Shown piece after piece: positions 49,735 through 57,890 of a stretch of DNA of 64,000 nt. Source of the DNA: Mucilaginibacter flavus. GTDB lineage: Bacteria; Bacteroidota; Bacteroidia; Sphingobacteriales; Sphingobacteriaceae. The translations under genes and the position numbers were made by a program. The stretch is from assembly GCF_030409315.1 (NCBI RefSeq), contig NZ_JAUFPS010000028.1, forward strand, positions 248,001 to 312,000, in the 5' to 3' direction. The notes beneath the pieces are model-generated. The model did not search any database. It was given only the letters and a program-made list of their open reading frames with translations, and had not been told where the DNA came from. Every line of letters begins with the position of its first letter. The stretch's first letter is position 1.

Positions 49735-52095
49735 ATGCAGCAAACTGAATCGCCGGTACGGTTAAAGCGGATTTTTGCCAATCCCGGCTGGGCTTTGGTG
49801 GCCGCCTTTGGTACTTATTTTTGCATGTATGGTTTCCGCAAACCTTATACTGCTGCTACTTATGCCGATGCTTCCTTTTTAGGATTTAACTATAAAATTC
49901 TGCTCATCATCGCTCAAACCATAGGCTATGTGATAGCCAAATGGGTAGGCATCAAAATAGTATCCGAAATTAAGCACAATCAACGGATCAAAGCCATTTT
50001 AGGCCTCATTCTTTTTGCCGAGCTAATGCTGCTTCTCTTCGGCATAGTGCCACGCCCTTTTAATATTGTTTGTTTATTGCTGAACGGTTTCCCGCTTGGC
50101 GTCATCTTTGGCCTGGTGCTGGGCTTTTTGGAAGGGCGCAAAAACACCGAGTTTTTGATTGCCGGTCTTTGTGCCAGCTTTATAGTATCAGATGGGGTAT
50201 CCAAATCTGTAGGCGCCTTGCTGTTGAGTTACAATGTATCAGAAAACTGGATGCCCTTTTTTGCCGGACTGGTATTTTTAGTCCCCACGCTTATTTTTAT
50301 TGCTATGCTGGCCTGCGTGCCGCTGCCATCGGCTGCAGATATAGCCACCCGGTCTGCCCGCGAACCGATGAAGGCTGCCGATAGGTGGTGCTTTTTCTGG
50401 AAATATGCCCCGGGTTTAATCGGCATCATAGCGGTTTACCTGTTTGTTACGTTATTGAGAAGCGTTCGGGCCGATTTCGCGGTTGAACTTTGGGCAGGTT
50501 TAGGCTTTCATCAAACCCCGGCATTGTTCACCCAGTCGGAGTTATTGGTTTCCTTTGGCGTTATCATTGTTAATGGCACGGCGGTTTTAATACTAAACCA
50601 TTACAAGGCATTCCGTTTTTCGCTGTTCATCTGTATGGCTGGTTTTGTCATTTTACTCGCTTCTGTTTTCGGCCTCAGTCACGGGCTTAATACATTTTTA
50701 TTTATGGTGATGCTGGGCCTGGGCGTTTACCTGCCCTACGTAGCTATCCACACCATTGTATTTGAACGACTGATAGCCATCACCCGCGAAAAAGCCAACG
50801 TTGGCTTCCTGATGTATATTGTTGATTCGGTTGGGTATACCGGTTACATCGGTTTAATGTTTTTGAGATATGCCGCGCCGGCGGGCTACTCTATCCTCAA
50901 CATCTATCTCAAAATTTGTATTGTGCTGGGCGTGGTGTCCGGCCTGATCGTACTGTTTTGCTTCTGGTATTTTAAAATAAAACTTAAGGGAATGACTAAT
51001 AAACAAACCAACTTTCCGCAGGGTAAGGCTGCTGTATTTAACGGCGCTGGCCTGCCTTTTGAATTTATTGACAGGCAGGTGCCTTTTATAAAACCCGGCG
51101 AAATACTGGTTAAAAACCTGTATACCACACTTTGCGGCAGCGATATCCACACCTATTGTGGCAGGCGTATTGAGCCCGCGCAAGTGGTTTTAGGCCATGA
51201 GATTGTTGGCGAGATTTTATGGATAGATCCTGCCCATAACGGTAAAGATTTTAACGGCAATACCGTTAAGGTTGGCGACAGGATCACCTGGTCTATATTT
51301 TCGGTACCGGCAGATGTAACTGCTCCGCGTGTGGATATGCCTCAAAAAAGCGATCAGCTGTTTAAATACGGCCACGCTCTTGCCATTGGCGATGATGTGT
51401 TTAACGGCGGCCTGGCAGATTATTGCGTATTACATGCCAATACCGCGTTATTAAAAATATCTACAGAGATTGCTATACCCGTTGCCGCCACCATCAGCTG
51501 CGCGCATGCCACGGTAACCGGTGCATTAAGAATAGCCGGCGATTTAAAAGATAAAAAAGTACTGATTTTTGGCGCTGGCTTGTTGGGACTGTCATGCGTT
51601 GCCATGTGTAAGGAAGCCGGTGCCGGTTGGATAGGTTTAATTGATAACGATGAAACCCGCTTACACTGGGGCGAGAAATTTGCCGCCGATGATACGTACA
51701 CTTTCCCATCGGCAGATAACCTGGATACCCTGCCATGGCCCGAAGTTGATTTTGTGTTTGACATGACCGGTGTGCCACAGGCCATGAAAACCGGGTTAGA
51801 TTCATTGGCACTTGGTGGTATTGCTATTTGGATAGGCGCTGTGTTCCCCGAGAAGCCGGTACCTGTTGACGCGCAAAAAGTGGTGCGTAAACTATTACAG
51901 ATTCGCGGATTGCATAATTACAATTACCAGGATTTTGTGAACGCTACGGCTTTCATCGAAAAAAATCATCTTAAATATCCTTTTGAAGCTTTAATTGAAA
52001 AAGAATATTCGTTGGATGAGGTTGCCGAAGCCTTTACATTTGCAAGGGCCAGTAAGCCGGTAAGGGTAGGTGTTAGAATAAGCGATCCGGCTTAA
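49735..52095 (+). CDS. DUF5690 membrane protein fused in frame to a zinc-dependent alcohol dehydrogenase
   Basis: A 786-residue two-part protein. Residues 1-415 form a membrane domain with about twelve helices (GTYFCMYGFRKPYTAATYAD near the start, VDSVGYTGYIGLMFLRY later) and match DUF5690, a transporter-like family. From the internal Met at about 420 (codon at 50992) to the end is a medium-chain dehydrogenase. It has TTLCGSDIHTYCGR and VVLGHEIVGEI for catalytic zinc and IFGAGLLGLSCVAM for NAD(P). This resembles the HpnZ-type dehydrogenase linked with phosphonate breakdown. The two parts are normally separate genes; here no stop lies between them. A PhnX-like hydrolase follows, so the locus probably imports and degrades an organophosphonate. 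Confidence 0.85.
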   Translation: MQQTESPVRLKRIFANPGWALVAAFGTYFCMYGFRKPYTAATYADASFLGFNYKILLIIAQTIGYVIAKWVGIKIVSEIKHNQRIKAILGLILFAELMLLLFGIVPRPFNIVCLLLNGFPLGVIFGLVLGFLEGRKNTEFLIAGLCASFIVSDGVSKSVGALLLSYNVSENWMPFFAGLVFLVPTLIFIAMLACVPLPSAADIATRSAREPMKAADRWCFFWKYAPGLIGIIAVYLFVTLLRSVRADFAVELWAGLGFHQTPALFTQSELLVSFGVIIVNGTAVLILNHYKAFRFSLFICMAGFVILLASVFGLSHGLNTFLFMVMLGLGVYLPYVAIHTIVFERLIAITREKANVGFLMYIVDSVGYTGYIGLMFLRYAAPAGYSILNIYLKICIVLGVVSGLIVLFCFWYFKIKLKGMTNKQTNFPQGKAAVFNGAGLPFEFIDRQVPFIKPGEILVKNLYTTLCGSDIHTYCGRRIEPAQVVLGHEIVGEILWIDPAHNGKDFNGNTVKVGDRITWSIFSVPADVTAPRVDMPQKSDQLFKYGHALAIGDDVFNGGLADYCVLHANTALLKISTEIAIPVAATISCAHATVTGALRIAGDLKDKKVLIFGAGLLGLSCVAMCKEAGAGWIGLIDNDETRLHWGEKFAADDTYTFPSADNLDTLPWPEVDFVFDMTGVPQAMKTGLDSLALGGIAIWIGAVFPEKPVPVDAQKVVRKLLQIRGLHNYNYQDFVNATAFIEKNHLKYPFEALIEKEYSLDEVAEAFTFARASKPVRVGVRISDPA

Positions 52096-52146
52096 AACAA
52101 TTGATTGAGTTTAAAAAAGTATTAACAAACAAAAAATAAGAGTATT

Positions 52147-52821
52147 ATGATAAAAATGGTTGTGTTTGATATGGCCGGAACTACCATAGATGAAAACAAT
52201 GTAGTTTATAAAACGCTTCAAAAAGCGATCAATGAAGCCGGTTTTAACTTTACCCTTGATGAAGTATTGGCACAAGGTGCCGGGAAAGAAAAATTCCAGG
52301 CTATTAAAAGCATATTGGCCACTTATGCCGATAATACCGACGAGCAGTTAGCCAGCGATATATATAGCAAATTTGTAGTGTACCTGAGAGACGCTTATGC
52401 CAGCATCGAGGTTTTTCCGCAAAATAACGCGGTTACCTTATTTGACGCGCTAAGTGAAAAAGGTATTTTAACCGTACTGAACACCGGTTACAACAAAGAA
52501 ACCGCCGAATCGCTGATTGATAAACTGGGTTGGGAAAAAGGCCACACGTTCGACGGCTTGGTTACCGCTACCGATGTAGACAAAAACCGCCCAAACCCCG
52601 ATATGATTTGGCTGGCCATGGAGCAATTTGGCATTACCGACGCAAGTGAAGTAGTAAAAGTTGGCGATTCGATCATCGACATTGAAGAAGGCCAAAACGC
52701 GGGCTGCGGCATAAGCGTTGGCATTACTACCGGTGCCCACACCAGGGCGCAATTAGAATCGGCCAATCCGGAAGCGATTATCGACGATTTGTTAGAGTTA
52801 TTGCCTTTGCTGGATAAGTAA
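52147..52821 (+). CDS. PhnX-like HAD hydrolase (phosphonatase-like)
   Basis: A 224-residue HAD-superfamily hydrolase. The nucleophile motif VVFDMAGTTIDE is at residues 5-16, motif II in VLNTGYNKETA, a lysine in NRPNPD-type motif III, and VKVGDSIIDIEEGQNAGC is motif IV. The DMAGT (rather than DxDGT) form is that of phosphonoacetaldehyde hydrolase and its PhnX-like relatives, which break C-P bonds. The Schiff-base lysine of true PhnX should be checked by alignment. It starts 51 bases after the fused transporter-dehydrogenase gene, so the two are probably one operon. Confidence 0.85.
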   Translation: MIKMVVFDMAGTTIDENNVVYKTLQKAINEAGFNFTLDEVLAQGAGKEKFQAIKSILATYADNTDEQLASDIYSKFVVYLRDAYASIEVFPQNNAVTLFDALSEKGILTVLNTGYNKETAESLIDKLGWEKGHTFDGLVTATDVDKNRPNPDMIWLAMEQFGITDASEVVKVGDSIIDIEEGQNAGCGISVGITTGAHTRAQLESANPEAIIDDLLELLPLLDK

Positions 52822-52875
52822 GTTTATACCTCAGCGCAGGGTTTTAAACGTTGAGTTTTCGAGAGTTTTTTTGAT

Positions 52876-53152
52876 CCCTCCCAACGGGCTACTGTGTGTA
52901 CACATCTTTTTTAATAAAGAAAAATGTCATTTCGAACGAGCAAGGGTAGGGAACAGTGGGGGGCGAGGAGAAACTATCTCTTGAGCGCCGCGAAAAATCT
53001 TATACGATTTGCATGGCCGAATGTCCACTTTTAGAAGATTTCTCCTCACCTCCGGCGCGCAATCCCACCCTTGCTCGTTCGAAATGACAACGTTTTTTAT
53101 TTATGTGTTAAAAAGTAAAAGATATGTACACACAGTAGCCTAACGGGAGGGG
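52876..53152. repeat. Nested inverted-repeat element of about 277 bases (MITE-like)
   Basis: The outer arms start CCCTCCCAACGGGCTACTGT and end with the near complement ACAGTAGCCTAACGGGAGGG. Further in, TGTCATTTCGAACGAGCAAG (from 52925) faces CTTGCTCGTTCGAAATGACA (ending 53089), a 23-bp perfect match when extended. Inner GGAGAAA and TTTCTCC also pair. No protein is encoded. The structure is that of a small non-autonomous mobile element or a nested insertion of two palindromes. Confidence 0.85.
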
Positions 53153-53566
53153 TGCGGTTGAAAAGGAGCGCAAATGCAGGGAGGGGTTTCTAAAAGCGGC
53201 CGGAAATGCGGCCATGGATAGTTGATCAAACCCCTTCCTCTACCTTCCCCAAGGAAGGAATCGCACATTCCCCTGCTCTTTTAAAGCGTTTCGAATAGTA
53301 GCAGTCAAAGTCATTAAGTTAAGAGCTTGATAGGTTGCTCCATCGGAGCAAAAGCTTTGTAGCATATCAAAATTAAGGTTTTTTGCGTGCCGTAGGTACG
53401 CCACACAGGTTCGGTATCTATAGCACGGGGCGTATCCCCTACAAAGTTTCACACACCCTACGGAGGAAATCCTTTAACTTAATGACATTACCTCCTTTAG
53501 CTTTGCCCACCTGCTAATCCCCATCGTCTTTACCAATCCTCCGCAATTATTGCTTTATTTGCGTTG
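53153..53566. other. Non-coding repeat-derived gap
   Basis: It contains the second copy of AGGAAGGAATCGCACA (53252-53267; see 18849) and a stretch with GTGCCGTAGGTACGCCAC (from about 53388) and GCACGGGGCGTATCCCCTAC that looks like degraded palindromic repeat. A 70-codon minus-strand frame here (53240-53452) is built from these repeats and is not a plausible gene. No promoter consensus was recognised before 53567. Confidence 0.5.
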
Positions 53567-54019
53567 ATGAGTGATCTTAAAAAAGAATTGTACAATTTAT
53601 GTGTTGCTTACGTGCGCCGTAGCATGGATGCTGCAGAACTGGCTATACAGGAGGCCCAGCAATCATCAAATGATGATACCAAAAGCAGCGCCGGCGATAA
53701 GTACGAAACCGGGCGCGAAATGGCACAACAGGAAACCAACCGCAACCTGGCGCAATTGAACGAAGCCAACAAACTCATGGTGGCCTTAAATCGCATTGGC
53801 GTTAGCGGCACAGCCACAATTGCCGAACCTGGCAGCGTAATCATTACCAATAACGGAAACTTTTACCTGGCTATTAGTGCGGGCAGCTTACAGGTGGGTG
53901 GTAAAACCTATTTCGCGGTGTCGCCCGCGTCGCCGGTTGGTCTTAAGTTTAGTGGTAAATCTGCCGGCGATACTTTTTCGCTCAACGGTAAAACCTATAT
54001 TATTGAGGCAGTAAGCTGA
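53567..54019 (+). CDS. GreA/GreB-like small protein
   Basis: A 150-residue cytosolic protein in two parts. The N-terminal coiled coil (about residues 1-75) carries SSNDDTKSSAGDKYETGRE. The small C-terminal beta domain (about 80-150) contains AEPGSVIITNNGNFYLAISA and ends SPASPVGLKFSGKSAGDTF. This coiled coil plus FKBP-like layout is that of GreA/GreB transcript-cleavage factors. The acidic pair DD at the tip region corresponds to the GreA active residues, although placement needs a structural check. Proteins of this kind are sometimes labelled 3-oxoacyl-ACP synthase, which nothing in the sequence supports. It may bind RNA polymerase. Start at 53567 preferred; an ATG one codon earlier exists. 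Confidence 0.6.
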   Translation: MSDLKKELYNLCVAYVRRSMDAAELAIQEAQQSSNDDTKSSAGDKYETGREMAQQETNRNLAQLNEANKLMVALNRIGVSGTATIAEPGSVIITNNGNFYLAISAGSLQVGGKTYFAVSPASPVGLKFSGKSAGDTFSLNGKTYIIEAVS

Positions 54020-54287
54020 TGATAAAAATGACGATAATAAACCAGGCAAAAACAACCGGTATTATTATCGTGAAACCCCAAAAAACTATTTGTTTGAATA
54101 ATAAACCTGCTTGTTTTTATATTTTTTTGAATTAAATAACACGGCAAATAATATCAGTAATTGCCAAACTGCTGTTTTACAACTTAAAAGGGATGGTTTT
54201 TAACCCAAAAACAATAAAATTTAACTTTTTTTAAAAATAAAAGCAGGTATTCATAAAATGATGCAGTAATCATCAAATATCTATTAC
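54020..54287. other. AT-rich leader/spacer upstream of the RRM gene
   Basis: No gene was seen. The sequence is strongly AT-rich with long T and A runs (for example around 54115-54135 and 54225-54240). With the promoter element at 54288 it forms the 329-base region before the RRM gene. Confidence 0.5.
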
Positions 54288-54295
54288 TATATTTG
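54288..54295 (+). promoter_or_regulatory. -7 promoter element of the RRM gene
   Basis: TATATTTG matches TAnnTTTG exactly, 53 bases before the ATG; no clear TTG lies at the ideal distance. Confidence 0.45.
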
Positions 54296-54348
54296 ATGTT
54301 AACAAAACTGGGCAATTAAACAACCTTGCCTTTATAAATTAAAGATTG

Positions 54349-54729
54349 ATGAACATATTTGTAGGAAGCCTTCCTTTTCAATTAGAGGAAGCCGATTTAA
54401 AAGAGCTTTTTGAAGCGTACGGTGAAGTTAGCACTGTAAAGATTATTATTGACAGGGAATCTGGCAGAAGCAAAGGTTTCGGATTTGTTGAAATGCCCGA
54501 TGACGAGGCTGCACAAACAGCTATCACAGGCTTAAACGGTTCTGATGTTAGAGGCAGGTCAATCGCGGTTAGCCAGGCAGAAGACAAAAAACCAAGAGAT
54601 AACAGAGGTGGCGGTGGTTATGGTGGCAACCGTGGCGGCGGTGGCGGCTATGGCGGCGGCAACCGTGGCGGTGGCGGCGGTGGCTACTCAAAAGATAGCA
54701 GAGGCGGCGGCGGTGGTGGCCGTTGGTAA
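54349..54729 (+). CDS. RNA-binding protein with RRM domain and Gly/Arg-rich tail
   Basis: A 126-residue protein. One RNA recognition motif (residues 1-80) shows RNP2 as MNIFVGSLPF and RNP1 as SKGFGFVEM, both with the aromatic residues that stack on RNA. The tail (about 85-126) is a low-complexity GGYGGNRGGG-type repeat that could drive RNA annealing or condensate formation. Such RRM proteins are common in Bacteroidota, where they may take on roles that Hfq has elsewhere; this is an inference. The ATG at 54349 is used rather than a TTG one codon before. It is monocistronic, with an unusually perfect terminator hairpin. Confidence 0.93.
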   Translation: MNIFVGSLPFQLEEADLKELFEAYGEVSTVKIIIDRESGRSKGFGFVEMPDDEAAQTAITGLNGSDVRGRSIAVSQAEDKKPRDNRGGGGYGGNRGGGGGYGGGNRGGGGGGYSKDSRGGGGGGRW

Positions 54730-54738
54730 ATTATAAAT

Positions 54739-54778
54739 AAAGTAAATGGCCGGATAGCTATATCCGGCCATTTACTTT
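54739..54778. terminator. 18-bp perfect hairpin after the RRM gene
   Basis: AAAGTAAATGGCCGGATA and TATCCGGCCATTTACTTT pair exactly around a GCTA loop. It is AT-rich at the base and GC-rich at the tip, so transcripts from either direction would carry A and U flanks. A strong bidirectional terminator between the RRM and histidine kinase genes is likely. Confidence 0.85.
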
Positions 54779-54882
54779 GTATGATACATCTACTACTACT
54801 TATCTATTCTCTTTCCGGGTATTTGCTTTAGCAGGTTTTAAACCTGAATGCTATTTTTTTACCCAAATTTTTCCTGGTTTTA

Positions 54883-56100
54883 TCATTTGCGCGTAGGTGC
54901 CTGTGGCAACTTTACTTCAAAAGTTGCACCATCGCTGGGTGTGGAGGTGATATTAAATGAGCCTTTAAGGCTTTCTATAAGGTGCTTTACAAGCGCAAGG
55001 CCAAACCCGTACCCATTTTCGCCTACGGTGCCATTGGTTGATGTTGCACTGCCTTGTAAAATGCTGGCTATTCCCGCGGCATCTAAGCCAACGCCAGAGT
55101 CTTTAACCTTTATTTGTAGGGTATTTTGCTCATCGTTTTCAACCAGGTCAAGGCTCACCGTTACGGTACCGTTAACGGGTGTAAACTTAATGGCGTTTGA
55201 AATAAGGTTGCCGGTAATCTGCAATAGCTTGTTTTTTGAAAAAGGAATAGTTTCTGATGCTGAAGAAGTATTTACCGTAAACTTAATTTGCTTGTTCATA
55301 GCCTGGGGCACATATAATTTTTCAAGCTTATCTTTAAAAACTACCTGGTTAAACTCATTTCCTTTTAGTTCAATTTCCTTTTTCTCTTTTTTATCGGCAC
55401 TCAAAATCTCGTCGGCAAGTTCCAGTATGGATCGCCCGCTTTTATGAATCAGGTTCATAAACTCCAAAATCTCGTCCATCTGGTTTTCATCACCCTGCTC
55501 CTTAATAAGCTGGGCCAGACCAATAATACCACTCAGCGGACCGCGGATATCATGCGCAACCTTTTTTTGAGTTTGCACAGCTTCTGATAGGTTGTTTTTT
55601 AACCCATCAATCACTTTCATGTATTTTAGCCGGTTAATAATTTCGCCTGCAATAATTCTCAGCAGCTCTACCTTCTCGGGATTAAGATCTTTTGACGAGT
55701 GTTTATCAACAACGCAAAGCGCGCCAATGTTATGGTTATCAATATTTAGGGGGATGCCGTAATAATAGCGCATTTCGGGGCCGCCGGTTACATAAGGGCG
55801 ATCTTTAAAGCGTTCGTCAGTGCTCAGGTCGGGCACTTCCATATCTTCGTTGCCCATCAGCACATACTGGCAAACAGATTCTTCGCGGGGCATCTGTTCA
55901 AGCTCAAGGTTGTGGGTTGATATGGTCCATTGCGTGTAGGAGTCAATCAGGTTAACCAACGACATTTCTGTACCGGCAACCCTGGCCGCCAGTTTGGTTA
56001 AATCCTTAAAGCTATCTGCATGAGCAGCATAATCAATATCCAGATCAGACAATGCCATGAGCCTGTCCATCTCATTTTCAGGAATGGGTGGAGTAATCAT
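54883..56100 (-). CDS. Cytosolic GAF-domain sensor histidine kinase
   Basis: A 405-residue kinase with no membrane segment. The GAF domain covers about residues 20-170, with PREESVCQYVLMG and YYGIPLNIDNHNIGALCVVD, a form common in signal-responsive kinases. The dimerisation helix contains the phosphorylated histidine in KVAHDIRGPLSGIIGLA at about residue 186. The ATP-binding domain has the N box ITGNLISNAIKFTP, G1 VKDSGVGLDAAG and G2 GENGYGFGLALVKH. No response regulator gene is adjacent, so it is an orphan here. The signal sensed by GAF is unknown; soluble small molecules are usual. Confidence 0.92.
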   Translation of the reverse strand: MITPPIPENEMDRLMALSDLDIDYAAHADSFKDLTKLAARVAGTEMSLVNLIDSYTQWTISTHNLELEQMPREESVCQYVLMGNEDMEVPDLSTDERFKDRPYVTGGPEMRYYYGIPLNIDNHNIGALCVVDKHSSKDLNPEKVELLRIIAGEIINRLKYMKVIDGLKNNLSEAVQTQKKVAHDIRGPLSGIIGLAQLIKEQGDENQMDEILEFMNLIHKSGRSILELADEILSADKKEKKEIELKGNEFNQVVFKDKLEKLYVPQAMNKQIKFTVNTSSASETIPFSKNKLLQITGNLISNAIKFTPVNGTVTVSLDLVENDEQNTLQIKVKDSGVGLDAAGIASILQGSATSTNGTVGENGYGFGLALVKHLIESLKGSFNITSTPSDGATFEVKLPQAPTRK

Positions 56101-56262
56101 ATAATCAATTGGTTAAACAATAATACGATAAAAGGCCCCTCTTTGTTATATCATATCCGTGTTTGTTTTATTCGCCTGAAGAAACGCTCTTCCTGCAAAA
56201 AAGATTTTCATTTCAGGTATATTATTAAAATGTTTAACTTAACATGATAAAGCCGGTTATAA

Positions 56263-56898
56263 ATGAAAAGTGATAAACCCACTCCCGAAACCACGGATGT
56301 AAAGGATAGTTCGCGTAGAGATTTTCTTAAACAATCAACCTTACTTACTGCAGTAGCTGTAACGCCGGTGGTGGCCATCAAAGCTGCCAACGATCATATG
56401 GACGAACATCTTGCCGCTGTTTTTGAAAAAATGCCGCTAAAGATGGAGGTAAACGGCAAAACGGTAAACCTATCTGTTGAGCCACGGTCAACCCTGTTAG
56501 ATATTTTGAGGGAGCAGCTCGATTTAACCGGCACCAAGAAAGGCTGCGATCATGGCCAATGCGGCGCATGTACGGTACATGTTGACGGACATCGCATTAA
56601 CTCCTGCCTTACCTTGGGTATAATGATGAGCGGTAAAAAGATCACCACCATTGAGGGCCTGGCCAAGGGCGATCAGCTGCACCCCATGCAGGAAGCTTTT
56701 ATTAAGCACGATGGTTTTCAATGCGGCTATTGTACACCGGGGCAAATCATGTCGGCGGTATCCTGTATTCGCGAGGGCCATGCCGGTTCGGAGCATGAAA
56801 TACGTGAGTACATGAGCGGTAATGTTTGCCGTTGCGGGGCTTACCCCAATATTGTAAATGCCATTTTGGAAGTGAAAGATGGAGGGTTTGCAGTATGA
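56263..56898 (+). CDS. Molybdenum hydroxylase iron-sulfur subunit with Tat signal (PaoA-like)
   Basis: A 211-residue subunit of a xanthine dehydrogenase/aldehyde oxidoreductase family enzyme. The N-terminus has a Tat signal (DSSRRDFLKQSTLLTAVA at about residues 16-33), so the whole complex would be exported folded. The plant-type 2Fe-2S cluster is bound in GCDHGQCGACTVH, and the second cluster in QCGYCTPGQIMSA and VCRCGAYPN. It passes electrons from molybdopterin to FAD. Its stop overlaps the start of the FAD subunit (ATGA). The small, large and FAD subunits follow in the order of the PaoABC periplasmic aldehyde oxidase. Confidence 0.93.
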   Translation: MKSDKPTPETTDVKDSSRRDFLKQSTLLTAVAVTPVVAIKAANDHMDEHLAAVFEKMPLKMEVNGKTVNLSVEPRSTLLDILREQLDLTGTKKGCDHGQCGACTVHVDGHRINSCLTLGIMMSGKKITTIEGLAKGDQLHPMQEAFIKHDGFQCGYCTPGQIMSAVSCIREGHAGSEHEIREYMSGNVCRCGAYPNIVNAILEVKDGGFAV

Positions 56899-57884
56899 AG
56901 CAGTTTCAATACGTTCGCCCGGCTACTATACAGGCAGCCCTCGATGTAATAAGCAAGCCCGGCTCAAAGATTATTGCCGGCGGCACCAACCTTGTTGACC
57001 TGATGAAGCGGGGCGTAACCGCGCCGGATAAAATAGTGGATATAAACCACTTGCCGTTAAAAGGAATCAGCGAGCCCATAGGGAATGTCATGACGGTATC
57101 AATAGGTGCTTTGGCGCTAAATAGTGAAGTTGCCGAAAATAGCCGGATAAAAGAGTTATTCCCCTTACTATCCATGGCGCTTAATGCAGGCGCTTCTCCG
57201 CAATTGCGTAATATGGCAACCGTTGGTGGCAATATGATGCAGCGTACACGATGCGGCTATTTTTATGATACTACCATGCCCTGCAATAAACGGCAGCCCG
57301 GCACTGGCTGCGGTGCTATGGAGGGTGTTAACCGCATGCACGCCATTTTTGGCGCAAGTGATCAGTGCATTGCGGTGCACCCAAGTGATATGTGCGTGGC
57401 GCTTGCCGCGTTGGATGCTACAGTTGAAGTTGCAGGTAAAAAGGGAAAACGCTACATCCACTTTGCCGATTTTCATCGCCTGCCTGGCGAAAAACCGCAA
57501 ATAGATAACAATCTTGCTCCTGATGAATTAATTGTACGGGTAATTATTCCCACTAATAATTTTTCAAGAAACAGCTACTATCTAAAAATTCGCGACAGGC
57601 AATCTTATGCCTTCGCGCTGGTATCTGTAGCTGCGGCTTTGGAGATAGATAACGGAATAATAAAAAATGCCCGGCTGGCCATGGGCGGCGTTGCCCATAA
57701 ACCCTGGCGACTATTTGAAGCCGAGCAATTCCTTGTCGGCAAAACAGCATCCGAAGAAAATTTTGCCAAAGCTGCCGGGCTTGCCATGAAGGGGGCTGTT
57801 GGTCACGGCGGTAATTCATTTAAATTAAAACTGGCTCCGGCTACTATCACCGAGGCTTTAAAACACGCGGCAGGCTTAGTTTAA
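56895..57884 (+). CDS. Molybdenum hydroxylase FAD-binding subunit (PaoB-like)
   Basis: A 329-residue subunit. The start at 56895 was chosen because it gives the normal MKQFQYVRPATIQAAL beginning and an ATGA overlap with the iron-sulfur gene. FAD-binding motifs are KIIAGGTNLVDLMKRG near residue 30 and NMATVGGNMMQRTRC near residue 110. The cysteines in RTRCGYFYDTTMPCNKR and GTGCGA may bind the extra 4Fe-4S cluster present in PaoB-type subunits. It has no own export signal and would travel with the Tat-tagged partner. The C-terminal CO-dehydrogenase flavoprotein domain is complete. Confidence 0.92.
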   Translation: MKQFQYVRPATIQAALDVISKPGSKIIAGGTNLVDLMKRGVTAPDKIVDINHLPLKGISEPIGNVMTVSIGALALNSEVAENSRIKELFPLLSMALNAGASPQLRNMATVGGNMMQRTRCGYFYDTTMPCNKRQPGTGCGAMEGVNRMHAIFGASDQCIAVHPSDMCVALAALDATVEVAGKKGKRYIHFADFHRLPGEKPQIDNNLAPDELIVRVIIPTNNFSRNSYYLKIRDRQSYAFALVSVAAALEIDNGIIKNARLAMGGVAHKPWRLFEAEQFLVGKTASEENFAKAAGLAMKGAVGHGGNSFKLKLAPATITEALKHAAGLV

Positions 57885-57890
57885 CATCCT

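Noticed and set aside
53240-53452. A 70-codon minus-strand frame
   Set aside because: Built from degraded repeats in an intergenic gap; no promoter or protein features.
53567-54019. 3-oxoacyl-ACP synthase as function of the small protein
   Set aside because: No condensing-enzyme motif or length; the layout is GreA-like.
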